Below, in pieces: positions 22,877-32,282 of a stretch of DNA of 38,421 bases. The DNA comes from CAXTPV01 sp964249405 (GTDB lineage Bacteria; Pseudomonadota; Alphaproteobacteria; Acetobacterales; Acetobacteraceae): assembly GCA_964249405.1 (NCBI GenBank), contig CAXUBX010000024.1, positions 1-38,421 on the forward strand, in the 5' to 3' direction. The notes under the pieces are model-generated. The model saw only the letters and a list, made by a program, of their open reading frames with translations. It ran no database searches and was not told the DNA's origin. Within the stretch, counting starts at the first letter, position 1. The number at the start of each line of letters is the position of its first letter. The position numbers and the translations under genes were made by a program.

Positions 22877-24099
22877 TGAGCGGTGTCGCGGCGTCCCTCC
22901 CGGTCGCGCCATCCTCCGCGGCCCGTCTCGCGACGGAACCGCACGGCGACGCCGGCGTGCTCCGCGTGCTCCATGTCGTGGAGACCGCGCTCGGCGGATG
23001 CGGGACCTACCTCAACGAGATCGTGCCGCTGCAGATCGCCCATCTCGGGATCGGCAACGTCCGCGTCGTCGCGCCGGACCGGCATCTCCGGCAGATGCAG
23101 GCGATCGACCCTTGCGTCGTCGAACCGTTCCGGCGCGCCGGACGGTGGCGTGGCCTCCTCCGCCTCACGGTCGCCGTGATCGCCGCCTGCCGGGCGCATC
23201 GGCCGTCCGTGGTGCACGCCCATTCGACGGTCGCGGGACTGGTGGTGCGGCTGCTCGGTCTCGTCCAGCGCCGACGCTTCGTGGTCGTCTATTGCCCGCA
23301 TGGATGGGCGTTCGATGTCGAGAGTGCCGGACCGCTCCGTCGCCTCGCGCGCGGCGCCGAGCGGCTGCTGTCGCTCTGCTGCGATCGCGTGGTCGCGATC
23401 TCCGACGCCGAGGCCGAGCGTGCTCGCGCCGCCGGCATCGCGCTCGACCGGATCTCGGTGATCCCGAACGGCGTCGGCGCCTCGCTGCCTGCTTCGTCGA
23501 CCGCGTCGCCGACCGCTTCGGGAGCGGCGTGGTCGACCGGCCGGCGCAAGGTCCTGTTCGTCGGCCGGCTCGACCGGCAGAAGGGGCTCGACGTGCTGCT
23601 CGCCGCGGTACGCGGTTGCGCTGATCGGCTCTCGGTCCGGGTCGTCGGCGAGCCCGTGGTCGGCGACAGCAGGGTCGCGCCGGCGGAGGACGTCGATGTC
23701 GACTATCTCGGCTGGCTCGATCCCGACGGCGTCTGTCGCCAGATGCAGGCGTGCGACGTGCTCGTGGTCCCGTCGCGCTGGGAAGGCTTCGGCCTCGTCG
23801 CGGTCGAGGCGATGCGCGCGGGCAAGGCGGTCATCGCGTCCGCCGTCGGCGGCCTGCCGGAGATCGTGCTCGACGGCGTGACCGGCCGCGTCGTTCCGCC
23901 CGGGGACCCGTTCCGGCTACGCGACGCGCTGCTCGGGATCACGGACGAGGAGCTCCGGACCATGGGCGCGGCGGGCCGCGAGCGCTTTCTCGGCCGCTTC
24001 ACCAGCGACCGGCTCTGCGAGGCGCTCGACGATCTCTACCGGTCGCTGCTGCTCGCCCGGGCCGCGGCCCGTCCTCCGGCGGCGGCGACCCATGTCTAG
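22876..24099 (+). CDS. Glycosyltransferase family 4 protein
   Basis: A 407-aa GT-B-fold retaining glycosyltransferase. The N-terminal Rossmann domain opens with VLHVVETALGGCGTYLNEIV, where a glycine-rich acceptor loop is expected, and contains PSVVHAHST. The C-terminal donor domain has KVLFVGRLDRQKGLDVLLAA and the EX7E-type segment SRWEGFGLVAVEAM. It adds a sugar to the lipid-linked repeat unit in the cytoplasm; donor and acceptor are not predictable. The start overlaps the priming transferase stop (TGATG). A low-complexity Ser/Ala/Thr linker (residues ~205-220) separates the domains. Confidence 0.9.
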   Translation: MSGVAASLPVAPSSAARLATEPHGDAGVLRVLHVVETALGGCGTYLNEIVPLQIAHLGIGNVRVVAPDRHLRQMQAIDPCVVEPFRRAGRWRGLLRLTVAVIAACRAHRPSVVHAHSTVAGLVVRLLGLVQRRRFVVVYCPHGWAFDVESAGPLRRLARGAERLLSLCCDRVVAISDAEAERARAAGIALDRISVIPNGVGASLPASSTASPTASGAAWSTGRRKVLFVGRLDRQKGLDVLLAAVRGCADRLSVRVVGEPVVGDSRVAPAEDVDVDYLGWLDPDGVCRQMQACDVLVVPSRWEGFGLVAVEAMRAGKAVIASAVGGLPEIVLDGVTGRVVPPGDPFRLRDALLGITDEELRTMGAAGRERFLGRFTSDRLCEALDDLYRSLLLARAAARPPAAATHV

Positions 24100-25189
24100 G
24101 GACGTCTTCATCAACGGCCGTTTCCTCACCCAGAGGCTGAGCGGCGTCCAGCGTTTCGGCCGCGAGATGGTGCAGGCGCTCGACGCCATCCTCGGCGCCG
24201 AACGGGCGGCCGGCCGCCGGTCGCCGTCGCGCTGGTTCCTCGTCGCGCCGGAGGGCGCACGCTGCGACCTCGATCTCGGCGCCATCTCGTTCCGCTCCGC
24301 GGGCGCGCTCCGGGGACATCTCTGGGAGCAGGTCACGCTCGGGCGCCTCGCGCGGTCGGGCGTCCTGGTCAACACCGGCAACACCGCGCCGATCCTGCAC
24401 GGGCGCAAGATCGTGGTCGTGCACGACGCCGCGGTCTATCGCACCCCCGAGAATTTCGGACGTCTCTACGGCGTCCTGCACCGGCTGCTCGGCCGTGCCC
24501 TGGTGCGCCGCTCGCGCATCGGCACCGTCTCCGCCTTCTCGCGGGACGAGCTGACCCGCGCGCTCCGCGTCGATGGCGACGAGGTCTTCATCGTCCCGAA
24601 CGGGTGGGAGCACATCGCGCGCGTCGTCCCGGATGACGGCATCGTCGGACGGCTGTCGCTCTCGGGCACCCGGTATTTCGTGATCCTCGGCAACGCCGCG
24701 CCGAACAAGAACGTCGCCCGTGCCATCGACGCCTTCGCGCGGCTCCGGGCCCCCGGGACGCGCCTCGTCATCGTCGGCGCGTCCGGATCCGCGGTGTTCC
24801 GCACCGCGGCACCCGCGCCGGAGCACGGCGTGGTGATCGCGGGAAGCCGCACGGACGCCGAGATCGCGGGACTGCTGCGCGGCGCCGTCGGCCTGGTGTT
24901 CCCGAGCCTCTACGAGGGCTTCGGCATCCCGCCGCTCGAGGCGATGGCGCACGGCTGTCCGGTGGTCGCCTCCGACATTCCGGTGGTGCGCGAGGTCTGC
25001 CGCGACGCCGCCTCGTATTTCGATCCGGGCTCGGCCGGATCGATCGCCGGCGCGATGCGCGACGCCCTCGACGTCGCGCGTCCCCGCCCGTTCGGGCAGG
25101 GCGGCGAGCCCGAGACGCTGCGCCACTTCTCGTGGACGCGGAGCGCCCGCACGCTCCTCGACGAGATCGTGAAGCTGCAGGCGGCCTAG
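24092..25189 (+). CDS. Glycosyltransferase family 4 protein (mannosyltransferase-like)
   Basis: A 365-aa GT-B glycosyltransferase. It opens VFINGRFLTQRLSGVQRFGREM, the usual start of GT4 enzymes of the WbaZ/WsaF-like type (acceptor loop LSGVQRF). It has VVVHDAAVYRTPE in the middle and the donor motif FPSLYEGFGIPPLEAMAHG (E-x7-E). The NAAPNKNVARAIDAF stretch opens the C-terminal domain. It overlaps the previous gene by 8 nt and is followed directly by the flippase gene. The exact sugar is unknown. Confidence 0.9.
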   Translation: MSRDVFINGRFLTQRLSGVQRFGREMVQALDAILGAERAAGRRSPSRWFLVAPEGARCDLDLGAISFRSAGALRGHLWEQVTLGRLARSGVLVNTGNTAPILHGRKIVVVHDAAVYRTPENFGRLYGVLHRLLGRALVRRSRIGTVSAFSRDELTRALRVDGDEVFIVPNGWEHIARVVPDDGIVGRLSLSGTRYFVILGNAAPNKNVARAIDAFARLRAPGTRLVIVGASGSAVFRTAAPAPEHGVVIAGSRTDAEIAGLLRGAVGLVFPSLYEGFGIPPLEAMAHGCPVVASDIPVVREVCRDAASYFDPGSAGSIAGAMRDALDVARPRPFGQGGEPETLRHFSWTRSARTLLDEIVKLQAA

Positions 25190-26701
25190 ATGACGGGGCT
25201 CGCGATGCCGGCCCGTCCTGCGCGTCCCGGAGCGCCCTCGCGGACGGCACGGCGGGGCGGCGCGGTCCTCCGCGGCCTGTCCTCGATGACCGCGGTGAAC
25301 GCGGCCAAGGCCTTCGTCGCGGTGCTGGTCTCCGTCCTGGTCGCGCACCGCGTGCCACCGTCCGAGTTCGGACTGGTCGCCTTCTCGGTCCCGCTGCTGT
25401 CGCTGGTCACCCTGCTCACCGATCTCGGCATCGCCAGCGCCATCGTCCGCGAGCCCACCCTCGACCGGCGGCAGGCCGGCGCCGCCACGGTCCTGATGGC
25501 GATCGCCGGGCTCGCGGGCGCAACACTCCTCCTGCTCGCGTCCTTCCCGCTCGCCCGTGCCTTGTCGATGCACGGTCTCGGGCCGGTTCTCGCCTCCTAT
25601 GCGGGCGTGGCGGCGCTCTCCGTCGCGGCGGCCGCTCCGCGGGCGCTGCTCGAGCGACGCTGCGCCTACGGCCGGATCGCCGCCGTCGAGGGTGCCGCCC
25701 TCGCGCTCGGCTCGGCCAGCTTCGTCCTCTCGGTGGGCAGGATCGGCATCCTCGCGCTCGTCGCCTACCAGCTCGTGCTGCAGCTGGTCCGCGCCGTCTC
25801 GTTCCTCGCGATGGCGCGCCCGCTGTTCGAGCCCAATCTCGGCTTCGGACGGGTTCGCGGTCTCGTCCGGATCGGCAGCTGGCTGCTGCTCACGAACCTG
25901 CTCTCGTATGCCGCGCGCAATCTCGACAACCTGCTGGTCGGCGCGTGTCTCGGCGCCGCCTCGCTCGGCGTCTACGGCCTCGCCTACCAGTTCATGACGC
26001 TGCCGCTCGTGCTGATCACCTGGCCGGCGAGCGGCGTGCTCCTCGCCAGCCTGTCACGGCTCCGCAAGGAGCCGGCCGCCGCGCGCGCCGGGGCGGTCCT
26101 GGCGCTGATCGGGGCGACCGCCGCGGTGAGCTTCCCGGCGATGGCGTTCCTCGCGGTCGGCGCGACGCTGCCGATCGATCTCGTCTACGCGGGACGCTGG
26201 CACGGGCTCGCCCGTGTGGTCGCCATCCTGGCCCCGGTCGGCGCCGCGCAGTCGGTCGCCTCCTACAGCGGCGCCGTGCTGGTGGCCGAAGGTGCGATCG
26301 GTGCCAATGCCGCGATCGGCGCGCTCAACGGCGTCGTGCTCTCGGCGGTGTTCCTGCTCGCGGTCTGGTTCGGCCTCGACACGCTCGTGCTGTGCTACGC
26401 CGGAGCGGCGCTCGTTCTCGCCGCGGTGCAGCTCCTCGTCACCTGCCGCAACGCCGGGATCGATCCGCGAAGCCTCGGGCGCGCCGTCGCCCCCGGTCTC
26501 CTCGCGTCGGCGGTCGGCTCCGCCTGCTTCCTGGTCGTGGAGCGTCCGGCACCCCCCGGCCTCGCCTCCTGGCTGCTCGCCTCCGCCGGTTTCGCGACCG
26601 CCTCCCTCGGCGTGCTCGTCGTGTTCCGACGCCGACTTCTGCACGGGTTGCGACAGCTCTCGGTCCTCGGCGACCGGCTCGACATCGCGGAGCCGACATG
26701 A
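25190..26701 (+). CDS. Wzx-type polysaccharide flippase
   Basis: A 503-aa polytopic membrane protein with about 12-14 hydrophobic segments, of the MOP/MATE-like polysaccharide-synthesis family (Wzx, RfbX). It likely flips the lipid-linked repeat unit across the inner membrane. Family features include the N-terminal MTAVNAAKAFVAVLVSVLVA helix, PSEFGLVAFSVPLLSLV, SYAARNLDNLLVGACLG and LGVYGLAYQFMTLPL. The ATG follows the preceding stop immediately; an ATG at 25205 is an alternative start. The stop overlaps the acyltransferase start (ATGA). Confidence 0.9.
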   Translation: MTGLAMPARPARPGAPSRTARRGGAVLRGLSSMTAVNAAKAFVAVLVSVLVAHRVPPSEFGLVAFSVPLLSLVTLLTDLGIASAIVREPTLDRRQAGAATVLMAIAGLAGATLLLLASFPLARALSMHGLGPVLASYAGVAALSVAAAAPRALLERRCAYGRIAAVEGAALALGSASFVLSVGRIGILALVAYQLVLQLVRAVSFLAMARPLFEPNLGFGRVRGLVRIGSWLLLTNLLSYAARNLDNLLVGACLGAASLGVYGLAYQFMTLPLVLITWPASGVLLASLSRLRKEPAAARAGAVLALIGATAAVSFPAMAFLAVGATLPIDLVYAGRWHGLARVVAILAPVGAAQSVASYSGAVLVAEGAIGANAAIGALNGVVLSAVFLLAVWFGLDTLVLCYAGAALVLAAVQLLVTCRNAGIDPRSLGRAVAPGLLASAVGSACFLVVERPAPPGLASWLLASAGFATASLGVLVVFRRRLLHGLRQLSVLGDRLDIAEPT

Positions 26702-27879
26702 CGCGGGATCGTTCCGGACCGCGGCAGAGTCTCGTCGTCGTCCAGATGCTGCGCGGCCTCGCCGCCACCCTCGTGCTGATCGGGCACGTGCAGGGCGCCG
26801 TCCTCGCAGCCGCCGCCCCGCTCGGCACCAGGCCCTGGGTGGTCCAGGGCTTTCCCGGCGGCTTCGGGGTCGATCTCTTCTTCTCCATCTCGGGCTTCAT
26901 CATCCTGACCTCGTCCGGCGACGACGCGGGCCGGCCGGGCGGTCGCCGTCGCTTCCTGCGGAAGCGGATCATCCGGCTGGTGCCGATGTACTGGCTCTTC
27001 ACTCTCCTGTTCCTGCCGCTGCTGCTGGCCGGCAGGACCGCGCCGCGCGGCGATCTCGGGTCCGCGCTCCTCGCGTCGTTCCTGTTCGTCCCGCACCGCG
27101 CGGTGGTCGGTCCGGACGGAGCGTTCCCGATCTATGATCTCGGCTGGACGCTCAACTTCGAGATGTTCTTCTACGCGATCTTCGCGCTGTTCCTGTCGCG
27201 CCCGCTCCGCACCACAGCCGCCGGCAGCGCATCGGTCCTGCTCCTGCTCGTGATCGCGGGCCTGGCGCTGCCGCACGGGGCAGGGGCGGTGCTGTCGGTC
27301 TGGACGGCGCCGATCCTCGTCGAGTTCGTCCTCGGGCTCGCGATCGGGGTGGCCTTCCTCTCGCCGCTCAGACTGCCGGCGTCGGTCTCCGTCGCCCTCG
27401 TCGCCCTGGCCGTCGCATGGGTCCTGCTCGACCCCGCCCGGCTCGGCATGAAGCCGCCCGGCGCGGTCACGCCGAACGACCTCCGCCGGGTTCTCGGCTG
27501 GGGCGTCCCCGCCGCCGCGATCCTCGCCGCGGCCGTGTTCCACGAGAAGCGCCGCCCGATCGCCGCCGCCCGCGTCACCGCCTCTCTCAGGAGGCTCGGC
27601 GACGCGTCCTACTCCCTCTACCTCGTCCACCCGATCGTCATCGTGGTGCTGCTGAAGATCTGGGACGAAGCCGTTCCGGTTCCGGTCCGATGCGCGCTCA
27701 CCGTGTGGCCCGTTCTCGGGTTCGGCCTGTTCGCCGCCGCGATCGTGTCGGGGCTCGCGGTGCATCACGCCGTCGAGCGGAGACTGATGCTGGCGATGCG
27801 CCGGCCCGCGTTTCCGGGCGCGCTGTTCCTCCGGGACGCCTTCGTGATGCCGGCTTGGTCGCGGCGGCCCGGCCGTTGA
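26698..27879 (+). CDS. Membrane acyltransferase (acyltransferase family 3)
   Basis: A 393-aa protein with about ten membrane helices. The N-terminal VQMLRGLAATLVLIGHV holds the family's R-x-A-x5-H active-site pattern (His in LIGHVQG). GFGVDLFFSISGFIIL and FLRKRIIRLVPMYWLF are the next conserved segments. The C-terminal SYSLYLVHPIVIVVLLK is the typical late helix. Such enzymes O-acetylate or otherwise acylate polysaccharides during export. The start overlaps the flippase stop and its own stop overlaps the next gene, so it belongs to the same operon. Confidence 0.9.
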   Translation: MTRDRSGPRQSLVVVQMLRGLAATLVLIGHVQGAVLAAAAPLGTRPWVVQGFPGGFGVDLFFSISGFIILTSSGDDAGRPGGRRRFLRKRIIRLVPMYWLFTLLFLPLLLAGRTAPRGDLGSALLASFLFVPHRAVVGPDGAFPIYDLGWTLNFEMFFYAIFALFLSRPLRTTAAGSASVLLLLVIAGLALPHGAGAVLSVWTAPILVEFVLGLAIGVAFLSPLRLPASVSVALVALAVAWVLLDPARLGMKPPGAVTPNDLRRVLGWGVPAAAILAAAVFHEKRRPIAAARVTASLRRLGDASYSLYLVHPIVIVVLLKIWDEAVPVPVRCALTVWPVLGFGLFAAAIVSGLAVHHAVERRLMLAMRRPAFPGALFLRDAFVMPAWSRRPGR

Positions 27880-29081
27880 GGATCCTCCACCTGAGCTCGC
27901 TCTACCACCCGCACCGGTTCGGCGGTGCCGAGCGCGTCGTGCAGATGCTCGCCGAGGGAGCGGCGCGCGAAGGGGCCACGGTCGGCGTCGCGCATCTGGT
28001 GCCGCACCGGGCGCCGGCGCATCGGCTGAACGACGTCGACGTGTTCCCGCTCGCCCATCGCAATCCGCTCTGGATCGAGACGTCGCAGCGCTATCCGGGG
28101 ATCGTCCGGAACGCGAACAAGGTCGCGACCCTGTTCAATGTCCTGACGGCGCGCGACGCGGCCGCGATCATGGATCGCTACGCACCGGACATCGTGCACA
28201 CCCACTCGATGACCGAGCTCACGCCCTGGATCTGGAAGCGGGCCCGCGAGCGTGGCCGGACCATCGTCCACACGCTCCAGGACTACGACCTGCTGTGCAT
28301 CCGCGGCGCCCTGTTCAAGGACGGCCGTGCCTGCTCGCAGCGGCACAAGGCCTGCGTCGTGTTTTCCGAAATCAAGCGGCATTACCATGCGCTGATCGAT
28401 CATGTGGTCGGGATCTCGGACGCGGTGCTCGACAGCCATCTCGAGCGCGGGTTCTTCGCCCATCTTCCGGCCTCGCGGCGTCGGGTGATCTGGAACCCGG
28501 TCCACGAGAACGGCCTCCCGCCGCCGCGCGCCCCGCGGACCGGACCGATCCGGTTCGGGTTCCTCGGCCGCCTCGTCGAGGAGAAGGGGATCGACCTGCT
28601 GCTCGACGCGTGCCGCCGCCTCCCGCCCGGAGGATGGACGCTCGCGGTCGGCGGCAAGGCACCGGGCGACGACGCCGCGCTGAGGCGCAGGGCCGAGGGC
28701 CTGCCCGTGACGTTCCAGGGCTTCGTCGACCCGTCCCGCTTCCTCTCGGAGATCGATGTGCTGGTGGCGCCCGTCCTCTGGTCCGAGCCTTTCGGCCTCA
28801 CGGTCGTCGAGGCGCTGGCCGAGGGGGTGCCGGTGATCGGGTCGCGTCTCGGCGGCGTCGCCGAGATCGTCGGCGCGGTCGAGCCCGGCTGGCTGTTCCC
28901 GGCCGGCGACGTCGCGGCCCTGGTCTCGCTCATGAGCGGCATGATCGCATCGCCCCCGGCGTCCCTCGCGGGCAAGCCGGGGTATCGCGCGGTGATGGCG
29001 CGGACCGCGCGATCGCACGCCGTCGAACGATACATGGACCTCTACCGCGACTGCCTGACGCCGATGGCAGCCGCGGGCTGA
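27876..29081 (+). CDS. Glycosyltransferase family 4 protein (TTG start)
   Basis: A 401-aa GT-B enzyme. The natural start is the TTG at 27876 ((M)RILHLSSLYHPHRFGGAE), which overlaps the acyltransferase stop (TTGA); no ATG or GTG is near. The N-terminal loop RFGGAERVV is the acceptor loop, IVHTHSMTEL a Rossmann strand, IRFGFLGRLVEEKGIDLLLDA the inter-domain motif and SEPFGLTVVEALAEG the donor EX7E. It has a Cys pattern C-x11-C-x6-C after HTLQDYDLL that is shared exactly with the next glycosyltransferase, so the two are paralogues. A TTG at 27855 would add seven residues. Confidence 0.87.
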   Translation: MRILHLSSLYHPHRFGGAERVVQMLAEGAAREGATVGVAHLVPHRAPAHRLNDVDVFPLAHRNPLWIETSQRYPGIVRNANKVATLFNVLTARDAAAIMDRYAPDIVHTHSMTELTPWIWKRARERGRTIVHTLQDYDLLCIRGALFKDGRACSQRHKACVVFSEIKRHYHALIDHVVGISDAVLDSHLERGFFAHLPASRRRVIWNPVHENGLPPPRAPRTGPIRFGFLGRLVEEKGIDLLLDACRRLPPGGWTLAVGGKAPGDDAALRRRAEGLPVTFQGFVDPSRFLSEIDVLVAPVLWSEPFGLTVVEALAEGVPVIGSRLGGVAEIVGAVEPGWLFPAGDVAALVSLMSGMIASPPASLAGKPGYRAVMARTARSHAVERYMDLYRDCLTPMAAAG

Positions 29082-29120
29082 CCTCGTGACCTGCCGATCC
29101 AGCCTGGAGCCACGTGAACG

Positions 29121-30332
29121 ATGACGAGAGTCCTTCATCTCGGAACGCTCTATCCGCCGCACATCATCGGCGGCGCCGAACGTTCGGTCTCGATCATCGC
29201 GGAGGCGCAGGTGGCGGCCGGGCACGAGGTCGCCGTCGCTTGCCTGTCGCCCGATGGCTGGACACGCGAGACCCGGAACGGCGTGCAGGTCTTCAGGATG
29301 CCGCACGAGACCGATTTCTGGTGCGAGGAATGGCCGCAGCATACGAAGCTCGAGCGCGGCTGGCGCCGCTTCAAGCAGCAATACAACTTCAAGCTGGAGC
29401 AGCACGCGCTCGACGTCATCGACGAGTTCAGGCCGGACATCATCCACACCCAGTCGCTCGTCGACGTCTCGACACGCGTCTGGCTGGCCGCCGAGAAGCG
29501 TGGCGTGCCGGTCGTCCACACGCTCCGCGACTACGACCTTCTCTGCGCCAACGCGGCGATGTTCCGGAACGGATCGCGCTGCACGCACCGGCACGTCAAA
29601 TGCCGTTTCTTCACCTACAAGAAATCCGAGCACCAGCGGGTCGCCAGGGCGGTCGTCGGCGTCGGCCGCGAGATCCTGCAGACCCATCTCGACTTCGGCT
29701 TGTTCTCCCATGTGCCGGCCTCGTTGCGGCGCGTCATCTGGAACCCCGCCCATGTCGACGGGATCGGCAGGGACTACGTGAAGCCGTCGCTGCGCGGCCA
29801 GCCGATCACCTTCGGCTATCTCGGCCGGATCAACCTCGAGAAGGGCGTCGGCACGCTGCTCGATGCGGCCCGTCGCCTCGGCGGCGAGAGCCGTGCGTGG
29901 TCGCTGCTGATCGCAGGCAAGGAAGCGTCCGAGAAGCAGTCCCTCAAGCCGATGGCCGCCGGACTTCCGGTCGATTTCATCGGCTTCGTGCCGCCGCACG
30001 CGTTCTTCGAGCGCATCGACGTGCTCGTCGTTCCCTCGATCTGGGCCGAGCCGCTGCCGCGCACCATCCTGGAGGCCTACGCCGCCGGCGTCCCGGTCAT
30101 CGGCGCGAACTCGGGGGGCATTCCCGATCTGATCGGGCCCGCGAACCGGACCTGGCTGTTCGAGCCCGGCGATCACGAGGCGCTCGCCGCCCGCATGCGA
30201 CGCGTGATCGCCGAGGGCAGGGATGCGCTGCCCGGCGCGCGCAGCTTCGCCGCAGTCGTCGAGGAGACGCAGCCGCCCAAGGTCGCGGCGCGCTATCTCG
30301 GCCTCTACGGCGAGGTCCTCGGGCACGCCTGA
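29121..30332 (+). CDS. Glycosyltransferase family 4 protein (paralogue of the preceding gene)
   Basis: A 403-aa GT-B enzyme. It opens VLHLGTLYPPHIIGGAERSV, with the acceptor loop IIGGAERS. HTLRDYDLLC is followed by the same C-x11-C-x6-C pattern as in the gene upstream. ITFGYLGRINLEKGVGTLL starts the donor domain, and AEPLPRTILEAYAAG fills the EX7E position. It lies 39 nt after its paralogue and 2 nt before the first beta-helix gene. Its likely role is the addition of a further sugar to the repeat unit, probably with related donor or acceptor specificity to its paralogue (inference). Confidence 0.9.
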   Translation: MTRVLHLGTLYPPHIIGGAERSVSIIAEAQVAAGHEVAVACLSPDGWTRETRNGVQVFRMPHETDFWCEEWPQHTKLERGWRRFKQQYNFKLEQHALDVIDEFRPDIIHTQSLVDVSTRVWLAAEKRGVPVVHTLRDYDLLCANAAMFRNGSRCTHRHVKCRFFTYKKSEHQRVARAVVGVGREILQTHLDFGLFSHVPASLRRVIWNPAHVDGIGRDYVKPSLRGQPITFGYLGRINLEKGVGTLLDAARRLGGESRAWSLLIAGKEASEKQSLKPMAAGLPVDFIGFVPPHAFFERIDVLVVPSIWAEPLPRTILEAYAAGVPVIGANSGGIPDLIGPANRTWLFEPGDHEALAARMRRVIAEGRDALPGARSFAAVVEETQPPKVAARYLGLYGEVLGHA

Positions 30333-30334
30333 CG

Positions 30335-32140
30335 ATGCGGCTCCGCTCGTGCCTCGTTCTCGCGTCGACGCTCCTCGCGTCCCTGTCGCGCGCGCATGCG
30401 GCGGCGCCCTCCGACCTCGCCGTCGAGCCCGCCTTCGAGCAATGGCGCATCCTCGCCGAGGCCTCGCCGATCTCGCCCGTTGCCGCTTCCCCCGGCGACA
30501 TCGACCGGGTCTGGATCGCGCCGAGCGGACGTGCGGTCCGCCTCGTCGTCCGGCTGCCGCATCCGCGCGCCGGCGCGCCCACGGTCTCGCTCGGACCGGT
30601 CCCGCCCGGAGCCGACGCGACCCCGTTCTTCGACGCCGCCGTCGCCCGCGCGCGACGGCTCGAGGCCGGGCGTCTGGTCATCCCGGCAGGGACCTACACG
30701 TTCCGGACGCTGTCGGCCGGCGGCCAGGCCCAGGTCCTGATCGACGGCGTGTCGGACCTCACGGTCGACGGCGCCGGAGCGACGCTCGTGTTCACGCGGA
30801 ACGACACCGGGATCGCGATCGCGCGCGCCCGGCGGGTTCGCCTCCAGGGCGTCACCATCCGCTACGCGCTCCGCATGGCATCCCTCGGCCGCATCGAGCG
30901 GCGCCCGGACGGAACCGTGCTCGTGGTCGATCCCGCGACCCGGGTGACCGCGGCGAACCCGGTGTTCTCGGTCGTCGGCTACGACGAGGCCGCCCGGAGC
31001 TGGACGAAAGGAGGTGTGCGTCTGCTGTTCCCGCCGGGCTCGTCCGGCGCGCCGGTCTACGCGGGCGCCCAGACCTACCGATCGCCTCGCCTCGCCGGGC
31101 TCCCGGACGGCACGCCCGTCGCGGTGTTCCACCAATGGTACGGCGGGGTCGCGATCAAGGCCGGCAGCGCGCGGGACGACGCGGAAGCCGAGGACATCTC
31201 GATCGATCATGTCCGGATCTCCTCGGCCCCCGGCATGGGCATCCTCGCCTATGGCGTCCGGCGTGGCTTCGCGGTGACCCGGTCCGTCATCGCACCCGCG
31301 CCCGGCACCGACGACCCTGTCAGTTCCGAATACGACGGGATCCATGTCGAGGCCTCGGGGGGTGACCTGTTCCTGTCCGGAAACGTCATCGCCGGATCGG
31401 GCGATGATGGGATCAACCTCAACGATCCGGTGTTCCCGATCGCGTCGCGGACGGCCGACGGCGTCGTGCTCGGCCCGTGGTCACGCTTCATCGCGCCCGG
31501 CGATCCGGTGGCGCTGTTCGACGCGGACGACATGTTCCTCGGCGTCGACCGGGTGCGTGCCGTCTCGGGTCTCGGCGGAATCCGGAACGCCGTCACCCTC
31601 GACGATCCCGCGCGCGTGGCCGGCGCGGCGCTGATCCGCGATCTCGCGCTGTCCGGCAGCCGGTTCGTCGTCGAGGACAACGTCGTCCGCGACTGCAACT
31701 GTCACGGGATCCTGGTCCAGGATCCGGATGGGCTCGTCGAGGCCAACCGGTTCGAGGACCTCGACCGCAACGCGATCCGCCTCCTGACCAGCACCGGCTT
31801 GTTCAAGGAAGGGATCGGTGCCTTCGACGTCGCCGTCCGCGACAACGACATCCGCGACACCGGTCCCGACAGCGCCATGCCGGTCCCCTGGGCCGCGATC
31901 ATGGCCTATGCCGTGGTCGCGCCGCTCCGGCTTTCCGGGCATCTCGCGAACGCCGATCTCCTCATCGCGGACAACCGGATCACGGGCGCCGACGACGGCT
32001 GCGTCACGATCGCCGACAGCGAGCGCGTGACGATCCGCGACAATCGCTGCGTCGAGACGTCGCGCCGCCACCCGGACCAGGACCCGGTTGTCGTGACGCG
32101 TGCGAGGTCGGTGTCGGTGCAGGTCGACGACCTCCGATAG
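30335..32140 (+). CDS. Exported right-handed parallel beta-helix protein (polysaccharide-active candidate), copy 1
   Basis: A 601-aa protein with a signal peptide (RLRSCLVLASTLLASLSRAHA, cleavage near residue 23). A ~90-residue N-terminal region is followed by the LVIPAGTYTFRTL turn that opens many pectate-lyase-like helices. Repeated strands then follow (GMGILAYGVRRG, YDGIHVEASGGDLFLSGN, GSGDDGINLND, CHGILVQDPDGLVEANRF, DGCVTIADSERVTIRDN). The GDDGIN turn recalls the aspartates of glycoside hydrolase 28 and related helices, but no catalytic set can be assigned. Periplasmic or secreted lyase, epimerase or hydrolase of the polysaccharide is the likely role by context. It follows the glycosyltransferase by 2 nt. 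Confidence 0.85.
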   Translation: MRLRSCLVLASTLLASLSRAHAAAPSDLAVEPAFEQWRILAEASPISPVAASPGDIDRVWIAPSGRAVRLVVRLPHPRAGAPTVSLGPVPPGADATPFFDAAVARARRLEAGRLVIPAGTYTFRTLSAGGQAQVLIDGVSDLTVDGAGATLVFTRNDTGIAIARARRVRLQGVTIRYALRMASLGRIERRPDGTVLVVDPATRVTAANPVFSVVGYDEAARSWTKGGVRLLFPPGSSGAPVYAGAQTYRSPRLAGLPDGTPVAVFHQWYGGVAIKAGSARDDAEAEDISIDHVRISSAPGMGILAYGVRRGFAVTRSVIAPAPGTDDPVSSEYDGIHVEASGGDLFLSGNVIAGSGDDGINLNDPVFPIASRTADGVVLGPWSRFIAPGDPVALFDADDMFLGVDRVRAVSGLGGIRNAVTLDDPARVAGAALIRDLALSGSRFVVEDNVVRDCNCHGILVQDPDGLVEANRFEDLDRNAIRLLTSTGLFKEGIGAFDVAVRDNDIRDTGPDSAMPVPWAAIMAYAVVAPLRLSGHLANADLLIADNRITGADDGCVTIADSERVTIRDNRCVETSRRHPDQDPVVVTRARSVSVQVDDLR

Positions 32141-32282
32141 CTTTGTCCGGGATCGGGGAAAGGAGCGCGCCCGGCTTAATCGGGTCTTCATCGTGACGCG
32201 GTAATCCGGATCGTCTTCCGGCGGTCCGCGCGTCATCTCGATGCGGCGGGCATCGTCGGGAGAGGTCCGGGAGACCCTCGCG

